This document shows, piece by piece, positions 1 through 10,046 of a DNA stretch of 27,247 bases (position 1 is its first letter; the number at the start of each line of letters is the position of its first letter). The DNA comes from Ophiothrix spiculata (taxonomy: Eukaryota; Echinodermata; Ophiuroidea; Amphilepidida; Ophiotrichidae). The translations under genes and the position numbers were made by a program. The notes under the pieces were generated by a model. That model did not search any database. It saw nothing but the letters and a program-made list of their open reading frames with translations, and was not told where the DNA came from. The DNA lies in NCBI GenBank assembly GCA_000969725.1, contig JXSR01S015829.1. One strand, written 5' to 3'.

Positions 1-92
1 CCCCCCCGTGGTGCCGCCACTGTAAATCATGTATAAATTTATGATATTAATGCACTGAATTGTATTCCATATATTGCACTGTGACTTTGCAT

Positions 93-355
93 GATATATG
101 TGATGGCTCACACCGAAAGGGGGGACTTTGAAGATAATATCAATTTTTTTTTTCATGTTTCTATTGCAGCATTTTCAAAGCTTTAAAATGACACCTTACT
201 TGTTGAAATTGATCAAGGCGATCAAATTTTACAACAGAAAATCTGCTGGAAATTCTTATTATTTTTTTTAATTTTTTGCTGCCTATTTTTACCTGTATCT
301 TGTAAAGTTTTCTGTCGCAAAGTCCCCCTTTTCGATGTGAGCCATCACATATATC
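93..355 (-). mobile_element. MITE family M, inverted copy with intact ends
   Basis: A 263-bp element with 38-bp terminal inverted repeats. The left end (93-130) starts GATATATGTGATGGCTCAC and ends GGGGGGACTTTG; the reverse complement of 318-355 matches it at 36 of 38 positions. No coding capacity is visible, as expected of a non-autonomous DNA transposon. The reverse complement of the interior matches the sequence at 14903-15140 and 25387-25630, including a shared stretch around TTTTCTGTTGTAAAATTTGA and the block ATTTCAACAAGTAAG. This is the only copy of the family here with both termini clean, so it defines the ends. The target duplication is unclear because the flanking TATAT bases belong to the symmetric part. 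The superfamily is not assigned. Confidence 0.85.
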
Positions 356-461
356 TCACATTCAAAAACCTACGGCTTGCAACCATTGGGTACGTAAAGT
401 AATACCTTTGTAAAAGTAGGCATTCTATAAATGTGCGATGCATGGTCCAAACATTCCAAGG

Positions 462-730
462 TTAACCCTTACCCTCCTACGTACAACAAAGTACTACAGT
501 AAGAAATCAAGAATTAGCCTAAGTCCCAATACGTCACAGACGGCGAATATAAATGATCAGGAAATTGCTGCCCGGGCAGGCCGTGCTCGGTGGCTTGGTA
601 TAGCTGGACATTGGGTCGGGATAGCGGGGGTCATGGGTCCGAATCCCAGGGGGATCCGAGGGGAAACGGACATTTTTTCATGACGTATTCGGACTTAGAC
701 TGTATTTAAGGGTGCGAGAGTAAGGGTTAT
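462..730. mobile_element. TTAA-type MITE carrying a tRNA-like core
   Basis: The left end reads TTAA followed by CCCTTACCCTC. The right end reads GAGAGTAAGGG followed by TTAT. The termini are inverted copies with 13 of 14 bases matching over 463-476 and 716-729. A second inverted pair, CTAAGTCCCAATACGTCA at 519-536 and its complement at 681-698, matches at 17 of 18 positions. A TTAA target and ends beginning CCC are what piggyBac-type elements use, so a non-autonomous piggyBac relative is a reasonable inference; a TA-target element would fit the degenerate right flank too. The GC-rich centre (about 571-660) differs sharply from the AT-rich surroundings and looks like a tRNA. An 81-codon frame crosses it but resembles nothing I recognise. 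Confidence 0.65.
586..660 (+). other. tRNA-like sequence (degenerate, probable SINE head or tRNA pseudogene)
   Basis: An A-box-like TGGTATAGCTGG lies at 596-607 and a B-box-like GGTCCGAATCC at 636-646. The T arm folds as TGGG, a 7-base loop TCCGAAT, then CCCA (634-648). CTCGG at 586-590 can pair with CCGAG at 656-660 as a partial acceptor stem. The A-to-B distance is shorter than in a normal tRNA, no good D or anticodon arm is visible, and the acceptor stem does not join the T arm correctly. It is therefore not called as a functional tRNA. It sits inside the inverted-repeat element that spans 462-730. Confidence 0.45.
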
Positions 731-939
731 TTAGCACCATCAACGTGTAGTACATATGCATTACTTATCGTGATACTTTATAACGAAAAAAAATATTTAA
801 AAATAGCACAACATGCTACAAAAGGACCATAGTCATTTCATAATCCCGTTGATTTGACAAGAAACTAAGATACTTAGATAGTTAGAATCAATGCGTGTCT
901 ATATAACAATGTACCACAAAATTATAATTTTTAAATGAT

Positions 940-1273
940 TTAAAGGAGCTTTGTCCGATTACCTCAACCTTTTTCAAAACTTTTTGAGATTTTGGTATCA
1001 AAATGTTGCCCATATTTTTTTCATAACCCATGTGAAATTTCACGGCTGAGTTATGTTACGTTTTGGATATATGTATGAAAATGTGTCTAATTATGGTAAC
1101 CATAATTTATTTTACACAGCAACATATAGGCAGCTCTGAAATACAAAAATTGTCCATAAAATCAAAATGGTTTGACCGATTTAGCTGAAATTTTAAAATT
1201 CGACCTCTTCAGTGATCTTCTTTGACTTGTTATTGAAAAGTAAATTTTGAGAAATCAGACTAAGCTCCTTTAA
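940..1273. mobile_element. TTAA-flanked non-autonomous DNA transposon
   Basis: The ends are TTAA followed by AGGAGCTTTGTCCGATT on the left and the inverted equivalent on the right (1252-1273, ending CTCCT then TTAA). About 19 of 21 terminal positions match. The 4-bp TTAA on both sides is either the target duplication or the edge of the inverted repeat. The 334-bp interior is AT-rich with no open frame of note. It contains a 19-base perfect palindrome at 1089-1107 (AATTATGGT, a central A, then ACCATAATT). Confidence 0.75.
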
Positions 1274-1976
1274 TAGAACCGATTTATTTTGACTTGACGT
1301 CAGTACAATGACATTTAAACATTAACTTGATATTTTATGTTACTCGCCTTCGATATTTCCCTAAAATGTTAGTTAGCCTATGGATTTTTGGAAACGTGTC
1401 TATTTTGGTTAAAGTTTATTCCGCATTTACCACTATCTAGACCATTTATTTAAAGCTATGGTCACAATAGGTCGTACGGCGGTCGTACGACCGATTTACA
1501 ATGTTTATTTGACCACTTCGTAAGCTTTCGTACGAACGTCTTGCGGTGGCCTTACAAAAGGAGTGTTTACTCAACATCAGTTCGCAATGTCGCACACATT
1601 TCTGACTGTGTTCGTGCGATAGACTTGTGAATTTTCAATCAATAAAGTACAAGAACAAAGCGTAGAAAAGGGGAGAGACAAGTCAAAATAGAGAAAAACA
1701 AATAAAGAAATGGTATTAAGAGAAGGTGTAGAATTAGAGAAAGCGAAAAGAGTTGGGTAAAGGTAATTTTACGGCACAAAATACCGTCATTGCAACAAAT
1801 TCCTCGCTTATGAAAACAAAAGGCTGGGGGGGGTGGACACTATCGCAAATCATACTTGCACTCAATACTTTCGAATTCAAGTAAGTGTACGGTATTCAGT
1901 CCCCCTGAAATTAAAAATCAGTCGCAGTGCCTTTACTAGTTCACATAATAAACATTATAAGAACAACATACCAACC
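1274..1976. other. Non-coding AT-rich stretch with a short GTCGTACG repeat cluster
   Basis: No gene is visible. At 1470-1492 the 9-mer GGTCGTACG occurs twice in direct orientation (1470, 1481), and the second overlaps its own complement CGTACGACC (1484-1492). A related TTCGTACGAACG lies about 40 bases downstream. The preceding CTATGGTCACA looks like the end of a DNA transposon, but no matching inverted end was found. The rest is AT-rich sequence with a short G-run near 1826. Confidence 0.4.
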
Positions 1977-2002
1977 ACCAATGGCTCGTGCGAGCCATTG
2001 GT
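1977..2002. repeat. Perfect hairpin, 12-bp stem
   Basis: ACCAATGGCTCG (1977-1988) is followed by a TG loop and its exact complement CGAGCCATTGGT (1991-2002). There is no T-run, so it is not a bacterial-style terminator. A smaller hairpin with GCTAATC arms follows at 2056-2079. Confidence 0.8.
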
Positions 2003-2891
2003 ATGTTAACCGACCATGTTAATATCAACATATAAAGCAAATGTGATTACTATATGCTAATCCCAGCGTGATGATTAGCACGTCTCTGGCAAATCGTCAT
2101 AATAAAAGCATTCATTTGAATAGGAATTACAATGGCAAAGTTCTTACGATGTTCGTCTGAGCCCATGCAGATAATCGATGTCTTACAATTGCAATCAATA
2201 TCTCATGCAGATTGTCAGTATCTTACAAATGCAATCAATATCGTGATGGTTTACTTATTACAACGTCTTCAATTTGTAAATTAAAGTCAAGAATAATTAT
2301 CTATCACATTCAGCGTGGGTTGTTATTCAAATATTGCATATTACCAATTATATTGGACCATGGTCGCTCTAGTATATTTGTTTGCATAGCTTTATCAAAT
2401 TTTAATCAAAGGTATTAGCCAAAATTCCACATTGATATTCAAATTCATAAAACGTCCTTGAATCAAGAAAAGTCATGACAGAATCAAAATAAACAAACAA
2501 AACTTTATTATTTGTTCTTAAAAAGATGATTTTCACCCAATTTGTTCCTTAAAAGTTTCAATCTTAAAATGTGTGCTTGTCATTTTAATGACTAATTCTA
2601 GTTTAGAAATGATAAATATATGCAAAAATACATGATATCTTTACAAAAATTGATAGATGCAAAACATTTTTAATTTTACGAATAAAACAATTTATTTCTA
2701 GAAACACTATCACTGAATATCTCATTCGCCGTCGAATGACTTATTATATGTTCCAATGTTTGCTTATAACTTCAAAAACAGAGATAATGTATCTGAACTA
2801 CTGGCAGGCTGTACTGATATTTGTAAGTTCTTTCTATACATATATAAAAAAGAAAAGGGTATGTTCCATAGCAAGTCTACTTTGAGGAACA
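2003..2891. other. Non-coding AT-rich stretch with a 40-bp tandem duplication
   Basis: No gene is supported; the frames in it are under 70 codons and unremarkable. A diverged direct duplication with a 40-bp period lies at 2164-2243: both copies start CATGCAGAT, and both contain TCTTACAA followed by TGCAATCAATATC. Confidence 0.6.
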
Positions 2892-3007
2892 CGATCGTGG
2901 CTAATGCCTTTAATATACCTAGTCATACAGGGTGTCCGAGAAAGAAACCCGATCGTGGCTAATGCCTTTAGTATACCTAGTCATACAGGGTGTCTGAGAA
3001 AGAAATT
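2892..3007. repeat. 58-bp tandem duplication
   Basis: Two head-to-tail copies begin CGATCGTGGCTAATGCCTTT at 2892 and at 2950. They differ at only a few positions. Each copy contains TACAGGGTGTCYGAGAAAG, which resembles the terminal sequence of some invertebrate DNA transposons; that resemblance is an inference. A similar CAGGTGTCCACAAAAGGTTA occurs at about 18802. Confidence 0.85.
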
Positions 3008-3692
3008 ATACAATATTTGCATGTAATTGTGTGTAGTTTAACGAATAGTTAGAAAGTATGTAAATGTTGCATCTATAACCCATATCGTTATATACCGCTT
3101 GCTTTATTTCAATCGGTAGTGTACAGCAAAAGTTATGCTTTGTCGAATATTTGTTTTGTTATTTTTTCTGGTACGAATTCCCGATTTTGTAAGTTCCCCT
3201 TATTGTCATTGATCTACTCTTTCAACCGTAACAATGTTTACTAATTTATTTTGTGCATGCTCTCTTTTATCTGTGTTGACAAAATGAACAAAATTGATGC
3301 TAAATTAAGACACATATGATAAATTTTCAAAGGTGGCCCATTTTTATTCCATTCAGAAACACCCCTCCTATATGACTTATAATCAAGAAATTAGACCAGA
3401 CAAACATTTTTTTATAACCGTAATAACATACGTTATATTTGTTTAAGACATTAGAAACTATCATTAATCTGAACTTCAACTTTCCATGACAGTTTCAGAT
3501 TGTTTTTATAGTTCATCTTTGAAAAAGTACTTGCAACTTCTAACTCATTACAATTGAATATTTAAAGCACACGAAACAAAATGCTTTGTTTTTTATGTCC
3601 TCGGGAACACAAAAATAAACCGAATAGTGTTTATAGAAATTATCTGCTAAATTCTAAAAAAATTAACCCTTTTTTAATCTAGCAAAACATTT
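3008..3692. other. Non-coding AT-rich stretch
   Basis: I see no gene, RNA or clear repeat here. The sequence is AT-rich with short homopolymer runs. Confidence 0.5.
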
Positions 3693-3828
3693 ATAGTTAA
3701 GTTATCATATTTTTAAACGTATTTTACACTCTTAAAGAATAATAAATCATTAAAAAAGAATATGTTTGAAATTTATTCATAGTTAGGCTGTCATATTTTT
3801 TAACATATTTTACACTCTTAAAGAACAA
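3693..3828. repeat. Diverged tandem duplication, period 86
   Basis: ATAGTTAAGTTATCAT at 3693 and ATAGTTAGGCTGTCAT at 3779 begin two copies. Both copies share the block ATTTTACACTCTTAAAGAA. Several substitutions and single-base indels separate them, so the duplication is not recent. Confidence 0.7.
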
Positions 3829-3989
3829 AAATCATTAATAAAAACAAGCATACGGTTAAAAATTATTCGTGACCATGTCGAATCGCGGCTTATATCATTA
3901 ACTAAAATAACACAATATGGAAAGTAATACTCCTTGTCGCAGAATGAAACCAGGTCCAAACCATGACATTCTATTAATTTCATTAATCT

Positions 3990-4340
3990 CAGCATGAATA
4001 ACTTGGATAAAAGCTGCTAAAAGCTACTGCAGAGAGGCGGTGGCTCTTGGGGTCTGGACCTTTCCAACACGTCGACTATTATTAAAAGGCAATGCATACT
4101 TTTTTACCTCATTGTATTTTAACATGCTGGGTAAATGTAACGAACATATCCCAAAGCTCACATTTCTAATAGAAGTATCTTGAGACTTATACGCTGCCTA
4201 TCCGATGTAACTACTATGCTCGAGTAGATACTTTGATCCAATTTTTTGTAGAGTGTCTTATATCTTCTAATGGTAATTAGATAAGTGGACCTTAAGGCCG
4301 TGATTGATACAAAGCCACACGACGCTGTAAAAGACGGTTC
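3990..4340. repeat. Dispersed repeat D, copy 1 (diverged)
   Basis: Pieces of this stretch recur in the same order near 8.4-8.8 kb: AAAAGGCAATGCATA against AAAAGGCAACGCATA, AAATGTAACGAACATATCCCAAAG against a similar block at 8577-8600, and AGATAAGTGGACCTTAAGGC against AAGTAAATGGACCTAAAAGC. The copies are strongly diverged. No coding frame is shared. Confidence 0.45.
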
Positions 4341-4806
4341 TGACTTACCAATCTTTGTAAGTTTCTTAATTGCAAATATGATTGAACTGCAAACCCTAGG
4401 AAATTTAAGTGATTAGCAGGGGAAACTTTTTAAATTGCTCTTCATCATAATATTGAAACCGAAATGTAAAATAGTAAATGAAAATTGAATTTATATGCTG
4501 TTCAAACTCTAAACATCTTACGGCATTAGTATCGACCTATATACAGATTACAAATACAGTTCTGAGGATATTTCTACTAAAAATTGAAATAATCATAAAC
4601 ATTTGAATTTAGTTATGGTGAGTGCTGACAAAAAAACACGTTGTAGTAAGCGCGTAATATCACATTGTTAACCAATTATTATACATTGTCTTGATTTATG
4701 GATTACAAGTGAAAGATGTATATCATAGATCCCTTAAACTTTCAATGCACTTTAAATGCAAATTCTGAATCTGCAAACGTCAATCTATAATTTATTGACT
4801 TATTTT
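4341..4806. other. Non-coding AT-rich stretch
   Basis: No gene or structured repeat was recognised. Short T-runs and A-runs are scattered through it. Confidence 0.45.
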
Positions 4807-4866
4807 GAAACGTTCATTGGCATTCAATGCTTTAATATTGCCTCTAATTGCATTAATGAACGTTTC
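4807..4866. repeat. Inverted repeat with 12-bp arms
   Basis: GAAACGTTCATT (4807-4818) and its exact complement AATGAACGTTTC (4855-4866) flank a 36-base spacer. It lies directly upstream of the tandem duplication that starts at 4871. It may be a miniature foldback remnant. Confidence 0.7.
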
Positions 4867-4870
4867 ATAA

Positions 4871-5069
4871 AAATGTTATTCAGATCTGTTTGGTTGATAA
4901 ACGTACGACTTTGATGTAGATAATGAGCATGCTGAGATTATTTTATCTCTTTGGATAACGAGATTAGCAAAATGTAATTCAGATCTGTTTGGTTGATAAA
5001 CGTACGTCTTTGATGTGGATAATGAGTATGCTGAGATTATTTTATCTCCTTGGATAAAGGGATTAGCAA
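4871..5069. repeat. 99-bp tandem duplication
   Basis: Two adjacent copies begin AAATGTTATTCAGATCTG (4871) and AAATGTAATTCAGATCTG (4970). Both contain GTTGATAAACGTACG and GCTGAGATTATTTTATCTC. Identity is high, with about nine differences by eye. No open frame follows the period. Confidence 0.88.
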
Positions 5070-5640
5070 TTAAACACAGCTGCTGTTGTTTTTATTTGAA
5101 TAGTTATGAATAATCATTAGAAATGTTTAATGCATCACGGTATTTAATGAAGCACAAAATGTTTTGTTTTTTATAGTGTTGTAGATGTATAATTTACATG
5201 GCGTTTATATATATTTGCCTTTATTGTTGACACTAACAGAGGATTAATTGACATTTTGTGTTTGAAATTTATACTTGTGATTACATATCATTAATGAAAT
5301 ATCTTCGGATTCAAGTAATGCATGATAGTAGATAAATAGGATATAGTGAGAGAATCAAAGCATGTTTGTTTTTGAAATAAAGAGGAAATATATAGTTTAC
5401 TGGCATACTTATTGTTTAGTTTTTATCGAATGCATCTAAATAACAGCCTCATTCCCAGTGTTACATACTTCCTTTTGCATATGAAGCGTATAAAAGATAC
5501 AACCTAAAGGTAACGACTCATAAAATGTATTTCTGAAGTCTAGCTCAAATACTTAGAGTAAATTACACACATGTTAACATAGGTTCCTGCACCTTTGAAT
5601 AATATCAAGTTTTAATATCAAGATTATCAGATACTTTTAT
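5070..5640. other. Non-coding AT-rich stretch
   Basis: No gene, RNA or notable repeat was found. The sequence is AT-rich with TATATATA-type runs. Confidence 0.45.
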
Positions 5641-5960
5641 CGTAGAATAAAAAGGTCTATGGAAGAGTCTCAGGCTAGGCGACGACATACATTTTTGTTA
5701 ATCTCAACATGTAACAGCTAAAAGCAACTGCGTATAGTGTATTTTCAAATATGAAAGTATCATGAGACATGATGGCTTTATGGCCTTTTGTCAACGTCGA
5801 AAATTACTTATGGGAGATGAGCAGTTTGATTTACAATACACAAGATGATATAATTACCTGCCTGTGTATATTATCGACAGAGAGTGTTCACCCGTGCTCC
5901 ACTGAGTTTTTAAAGCTATAACTGTTACATGTAAGGTTAAGTCTATAGTCTTATGAGCTA
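5641..5960. repeat. Dispersed repeat D, copy 2 (diverged)
   Basis: Positions 5749-5890 align with 8127-8260: GAAAGTATCATGA, then GTCGAAAATTA, then GATGAGCAG, then ACAGA followed closely by TTCAC, with similar spacing. TCTCAACATG followed by AGCTAAAAGCAACTGC (5702-5731) also resembles the start of the copy near 4.0 kb. No reading frame is conserved. Confidence 0.5.
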
Positions 5961-6139
5961 CATCATCTTTGATGCAACACGTCGTTGTTATCTTAAAAAC
6001 TGATATATAATTCAAATGTATTTTCTACTAATAATGGAGGCTTGGTGATCAATAAATCACACTTATACTTTATTTGATGCCAAACATTTGATAGTTTACA
6101 ACATCAAGCAGCTGTTATTGGTTAGAAAATGCATTGGAA

Positions 6140-6670
6140 TTAACACATAAGTGACCAAGGTATTTCCCACTTTTTGGACCTCCTCCTTAAAAAACACCCT
6201 TCCGATATGACCTTTACGTTGAAAGACTAGTCAATGATAAAGCACGAAAAATGACCAAAACACATAAATAATTTGGAAATCGGATGAACCGTTTCAAAAT
6301 GGCGGCCAAAAAAACATTTATTATGTTGCGTCAAAAAAGTTTCTGACCAAATTTCAAAAGCCCTGTTCCCGAAGAAATGTTCTCAAAAAACTTTGCTCAA
6401 ATTTGCACATTGCAAATGCAATTACATTGACAAATAAAATTAGAGAAAAGTTATTTGGTTTTGATTTTATGGGCAAAACAAATTTGAACAGCGCCCTCGA
6501 AAAATCACTTTGTGCTAATAAGCACAAAAACGACCGGATTGATTTAGATTTTTTGCCATTGAGGGACCCACTGCGTTACGTTTGAAAATTACATGGAGCG
6601 GCGTTGTATTTGTTTAGCTGCTGTAGGGCCTCAAGGAACCCCCCCCCCCCCTTGGTCACTTAAGTGTTAA
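6140..6670. mobile_element. TTAA-flanked non-autonomous DNA transposon, 531 bp
   Basis: The left end TTAACACATAAGTGACCAAG (6140-6159) continues with a G to 6160. It matches the reverse complement of 6650-6670 at 20 of 21 positions. TTAA lies at both outer ends (6140-6143 and 6667-6670) and can be read as a target duplication. The interior has no transposase; a 60-codon frame in it shows no family resemblance. A run of 13 C residues (6639-6651) abuts the right terminus and is likely length-variable. The element is plausibly mobilised in trans by a TTAA-specific transposase; that is inference. Confidence 0.85.
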
Positions 6671-7003
6671 TGTAATAACAACACAGACTTGTAGTTTAAC
6701 AGATTCACAATCATTGTACATACTTCAAAATACCAGCAACGTTTCATGTCAAGAAAATTATCGGAAATATGAAATATATCTTTATATTTTGAAGACAATC
6801 AACAGAAAATATAGGTCTTTGAACGCATTTGTCTAAGTTATACAATTTACTCCCTGACAAAACCCGACTTCTGAAAGTGAGTGAACTTCATTAAGGTGTC
6901 ATTTTAATCCTTATAACATGGTCTTTGTAAAAGTGGTTAATGACAAGAGGCTTGCTTACGACTGGTTTTGGATGGATGGTTATAATTTTCTGATCTGACT
7001 GGT
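6671..7003. other. Non-coding AT-rich stretch
   Basis: Nothing recognisable was found between the transposon at 6140-6670 and the tRNA-like block that follows. Confidence 0.45.
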
Positions 7004-7057
7004 TGGTTCAGTCAGCTAGGCGTTGCGCTATTGATCCGACGCCTTTGGGTCGAATTC
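7004..7057 (+). repeat. tRNA-related SINE-like remnant (A and B boxes)
   Basis: An A-box-like TGGTTCAGTCAG lies at 7004-7015 and a B-box-like GGGTCGAATTC at 7047-7057, with 31 bases between them, close to tRNA spacing. The block between (GCGCTATTGATCCGACGCC) resembles an anticodon-arm region of tRNA-derived SINE heads. The arms do not fold into a clean cloverleaf, so it is a decayed copy rather than a tRNA gene. No SINE tail or flanking duplication was identified. Confidence 0.5.
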
Positions 7058-8084
7058 TGGATGATGTTTGGTTCTTTTCATGGATTAATACAAATGATTA
7101 AATAAGTATGTCACGTATTAAATTAATAACAAAAATCTAGTCATATGATTCCTACATTTTAGGCTGTTTTTTTTTTTTACTCAAAGCATTTTTTCATCAA
7201 AATCTTATAGTATTGCTTTAATATCTGGTTATCAAGGAGCGCAATGTATCATAAGGAGATTAGAAGGAGCTTTTCTTTGACACGTCAAACATTTTAGTTC
7301 AATTGGTAAGTTTTTTGTTTACTCGCACTAAACTTAAATAAACTACAAGCCTTACAAAAATGAATTCTACTTGAGATATCTGAATGTCGTGGGTCTGTGA
7401 CACTCGCTCCAACTATCAATCGACCGTAGCATCTAATAGAGACTGAAACGTGCTCTTAATAAAGACATATGCTTCCGTATGTCAGAATGAAGAGATTTTT
7501 GAATACCAAACCACTCAACTTGGTACATTATGATATATTTAAAGCGCAAATTTACTACACAGTGTAAAGACAGTTTTGTTTAAATTTCATTCAAACATGA
7601 AAAAAAACTCCATAGTGTTGCAATTCAAAATTAAATTTTGAAAAACACGATTACTTGAAGCTATATATTGTAATGCTAAGTTAAAGCCAAGGTCTGATTT
7701 TTTACAGTCGATAAAGATTTCAGTACACTTTTTATTATATCTCTCACAACGTAACAGAAGGTAAATTTCATATTAGGAATGGAAAAGAAAAAAAACATGG
7801 ATAGATCAAAGCTTCTTAAAGACACTCTAAAAGCACATTAATAATTCTTACTGAATGCTCGGCAATGACTGTATATACATATTATTTAACAAATATAAGT
7901 ACAAGTCGCATTTGCAATAACCCATTTTAAACAATAAATTAAATTTGAATATGCACATAAGTTTTCGTACATTATCATACAAACGGAAAAGGATCATATG
8001 TATTATACGGTATTCACGTATTTACCGGAAGATCTCTTGTAGATAAGACCAGTTCATTTGAAAATGCTGTATGCATTTTCAGTT
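7058..8084. other. Non-coding AT-rich stretch
   Basis: No gene, RNA or clear repeat is visible over about 1 kb. The sequence is AT-rich with poly-A and poly-T runs. Confidence 0.45.
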
Positions 8085-8429
8085 ATATCGCAACCGATAT
8101 GACTTACTTCAGTAACAGATAAATGTGAAAGTATCATGACTGGTGACTGCTTTAGGGCTTTTCGTTAATGTCGAAAATTAGTTTCTAAAGATGAGCAGCT
8201 TGTTTTCACAATAAACAGAATGATGAAATTGGCATCCTGTGGATATCACTGACAGACATTCACTGATATAGTTAGAATCCTAAAATAGGTAGAGTGTGTC
8301 AAGACTGCGGTTGTGCATATTATTCAAAAAATGTTATACTGCTTTATAAGAATTCCCTGAATGCATCTTATATTATCTCTCTGTTCGATCAAAAGGCAAC
8401 GCATAGTGCATATAGTGTTCAATCACTTG
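8085..8429. repeat. Dispersed repeat D, copy 3 left part
   Basis: Positions 8127-8260 align with the copy near 5.7 kb (GAAAGTATCATGA, GTCGAAAATTA, GATGAGCAG in order). Positions 8390-8429 begin the match to the copy near 4.1 kb. This copy therefore links the two other partial copies and suggests one ancestral segment. Confidence 0.5.
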
Positions 8430-8722
8430 TTACTTTAATGTAATGGATATACCCAAAGGTTCATCAGTTATTGGATTTTGTTTTGGTATAGTACGCATAT
8501 AACAATGTTTTCTAGATGGCACTTTTACCAAATTAACATAGAATTCACATTTCCTCAAGAGGTAATCAAGTACTTAAATGTAACGGAAATACCCAAAGGT
8601 TCAAACATCAATTATTGGATTTGGTTTTAGTTTTAGTACGCAGCTAAACCAACAACGTTATGTTTTAGATGATACTTTTACCAAAGTACGTAAAATTCAC
8701 ATTTCCCCAAGAGGTCATTAAG
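8430..8722. repeat. Imperfect tandem duplication, period about 141
   Basis: TACTTTAATGTAATGGATAT at 8430 and TACTTAAATGTAACGGAAAT at 8571 start two copies, each continuing with ACCCAAAGGTTCA. Both share TATTGGATTT, TTTTACCAAA and ATTCACATTTCC followed by CAAGAGGT. The second copy ends in the block that resembles 4270-4300. Confidence 0.75.
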
Positions 8723-10046
8723 TAAATGGACCTAAAAGCAATTGTTTATGTAAAGCAATACGGTGCATTAGATTCGATACTGTTTTTTCACTTATTAAAC
8801 CCATTTTCCTTTCCGCAAGCATATTGTTAAATTCTCAGGCATAGGCGTTATTGTGATTAAGACAGAATATAGTTTTATATATGACTTAAACATACAGTTT
8901 ATTATAAAGATATTTAAGATAGAATTAACCTGAAGCAGGCATAATTCATATCATTTGTGTCGATAAACAGGTAAGCATTTGAAGAAACCTTTTTACTTTA
9001 TTTACAACGCTCTAAATATTGTAAGTTCACTTAACTTAACCCTGAGGCTATATATCACCTCTCATGTGAATATTTGTAACTAACCTATCTGATTCATATC
9101 TTTCTTGTTTGAAAAAAGTTAATGAAACACATATTACTATATGCATTCTGACAAGATTCGTGCCTACAGGTTTTGTTTACAAATTAACTATATATATTAT
9201 ATTATGCTAGAGAGGGAGGTCGATGTTAGTGAGCGGCGCATAATTCGTAGTGAAATACATCGATATATTTTGACAGTAAACTACTTGGCAATCATCTTGT
9301 TGTAAACTGCATGAGTATATCAATATAAACACACTTTGCTCTTGGTGGCATGTGCAACATTGTGTCATGAGTATAAAAATTAATGAAAATATAATTTGAT
9401 TTAAGACGCATGAATTTGAAAATAGTTTGACTTATTTTGAAGATATAGATGTAAACCATTGACTTTGGTATCGTATCGGGAAATATTTTATATATCATTT
9501 TCACACCTCTACTATATTCTATGAATCTATTAATTAATCAATCGATTAATCAATCAAGCTATCAATCAATTTAATTAATAACTGCGTGTTAATAGAACGT
9601 AATTTACAGTTTTATAACAAATTGACGTTTAAATAACAAACTTTATTGATTGAACTAGTTGATTCAGGGCTGAAGAAATAATGTCTAAAATGTGAACCAT
9701 TTTGACAACGATAGGATATTAAAAAATATATAGGCCTTTAACAAGAAGTACTTGACCATACTATCTAGTCTTTGCTAAAAAAAAAGATTTAGTGAAGCTG
9801 AAGAATACATTTGGGGCTAAATAACCCTTTCTGAATCTATTTTGGTTCTACAAGGTTTACAAATCATTGGGTTCTTTGTTTTAGGCAAGAAAAATCATGT
9901 GTAAATACTTTAGAGGACTATTTCTTATTTTCCCTACAATATTATTGCAGATTAAGTAAAATAGGCCTGAATGTCCTAAGTATATTTATTGTATAAGGTT
10001 CTACACAAATCTGCCACAGGTTCTTATTAGAAACTTTCAGAGCCAT
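8723..10046. other. Non-coding AT-rich stretch with an ATTAATCA-type low-complexity patch
   Basis: No gene is visible. The patch at about 9527-9580 is built of ATTAATCA, ATCAATCA and related words, a degenerate simple repeat. Around 9823-10060 the words AACCCTTTC and AAAGGGTT occur in inverted order and might be remnants of an old element, but the arms are too diverged to call. Confidence 0.45.

Noticed and set aside
586..660. A functional tRNA gene
   Set aside because: The A-to-B spacing is too short, the acceptor stem is partial and displaced, and no anticodon arm is convincing; it is kept only as a tRNA-like remnant.
438..683. An 81-codon frame on the plus strand
   Set aside because: It covers the tRNA-like core of an inverted-repeat element and shows no protein similarity that I recognise.
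1451..1640. A transposon starting at CTATGGTCACA
   Set aside because: No inverted partner end could be found; only the short GTCGTACG cluster is certain.
2892..5069. A CRISPR-like array
   Set aside because: The repeats are two-copy tandem duplications with no regularly spaced unique spacers.
6639..6651. The 13-C run as a regulatory or G4 motif
   Set aside because: It is a single homopolymer at a transposon edge without further C-tracts, and is more likely slippage or sequencing uncertainty.
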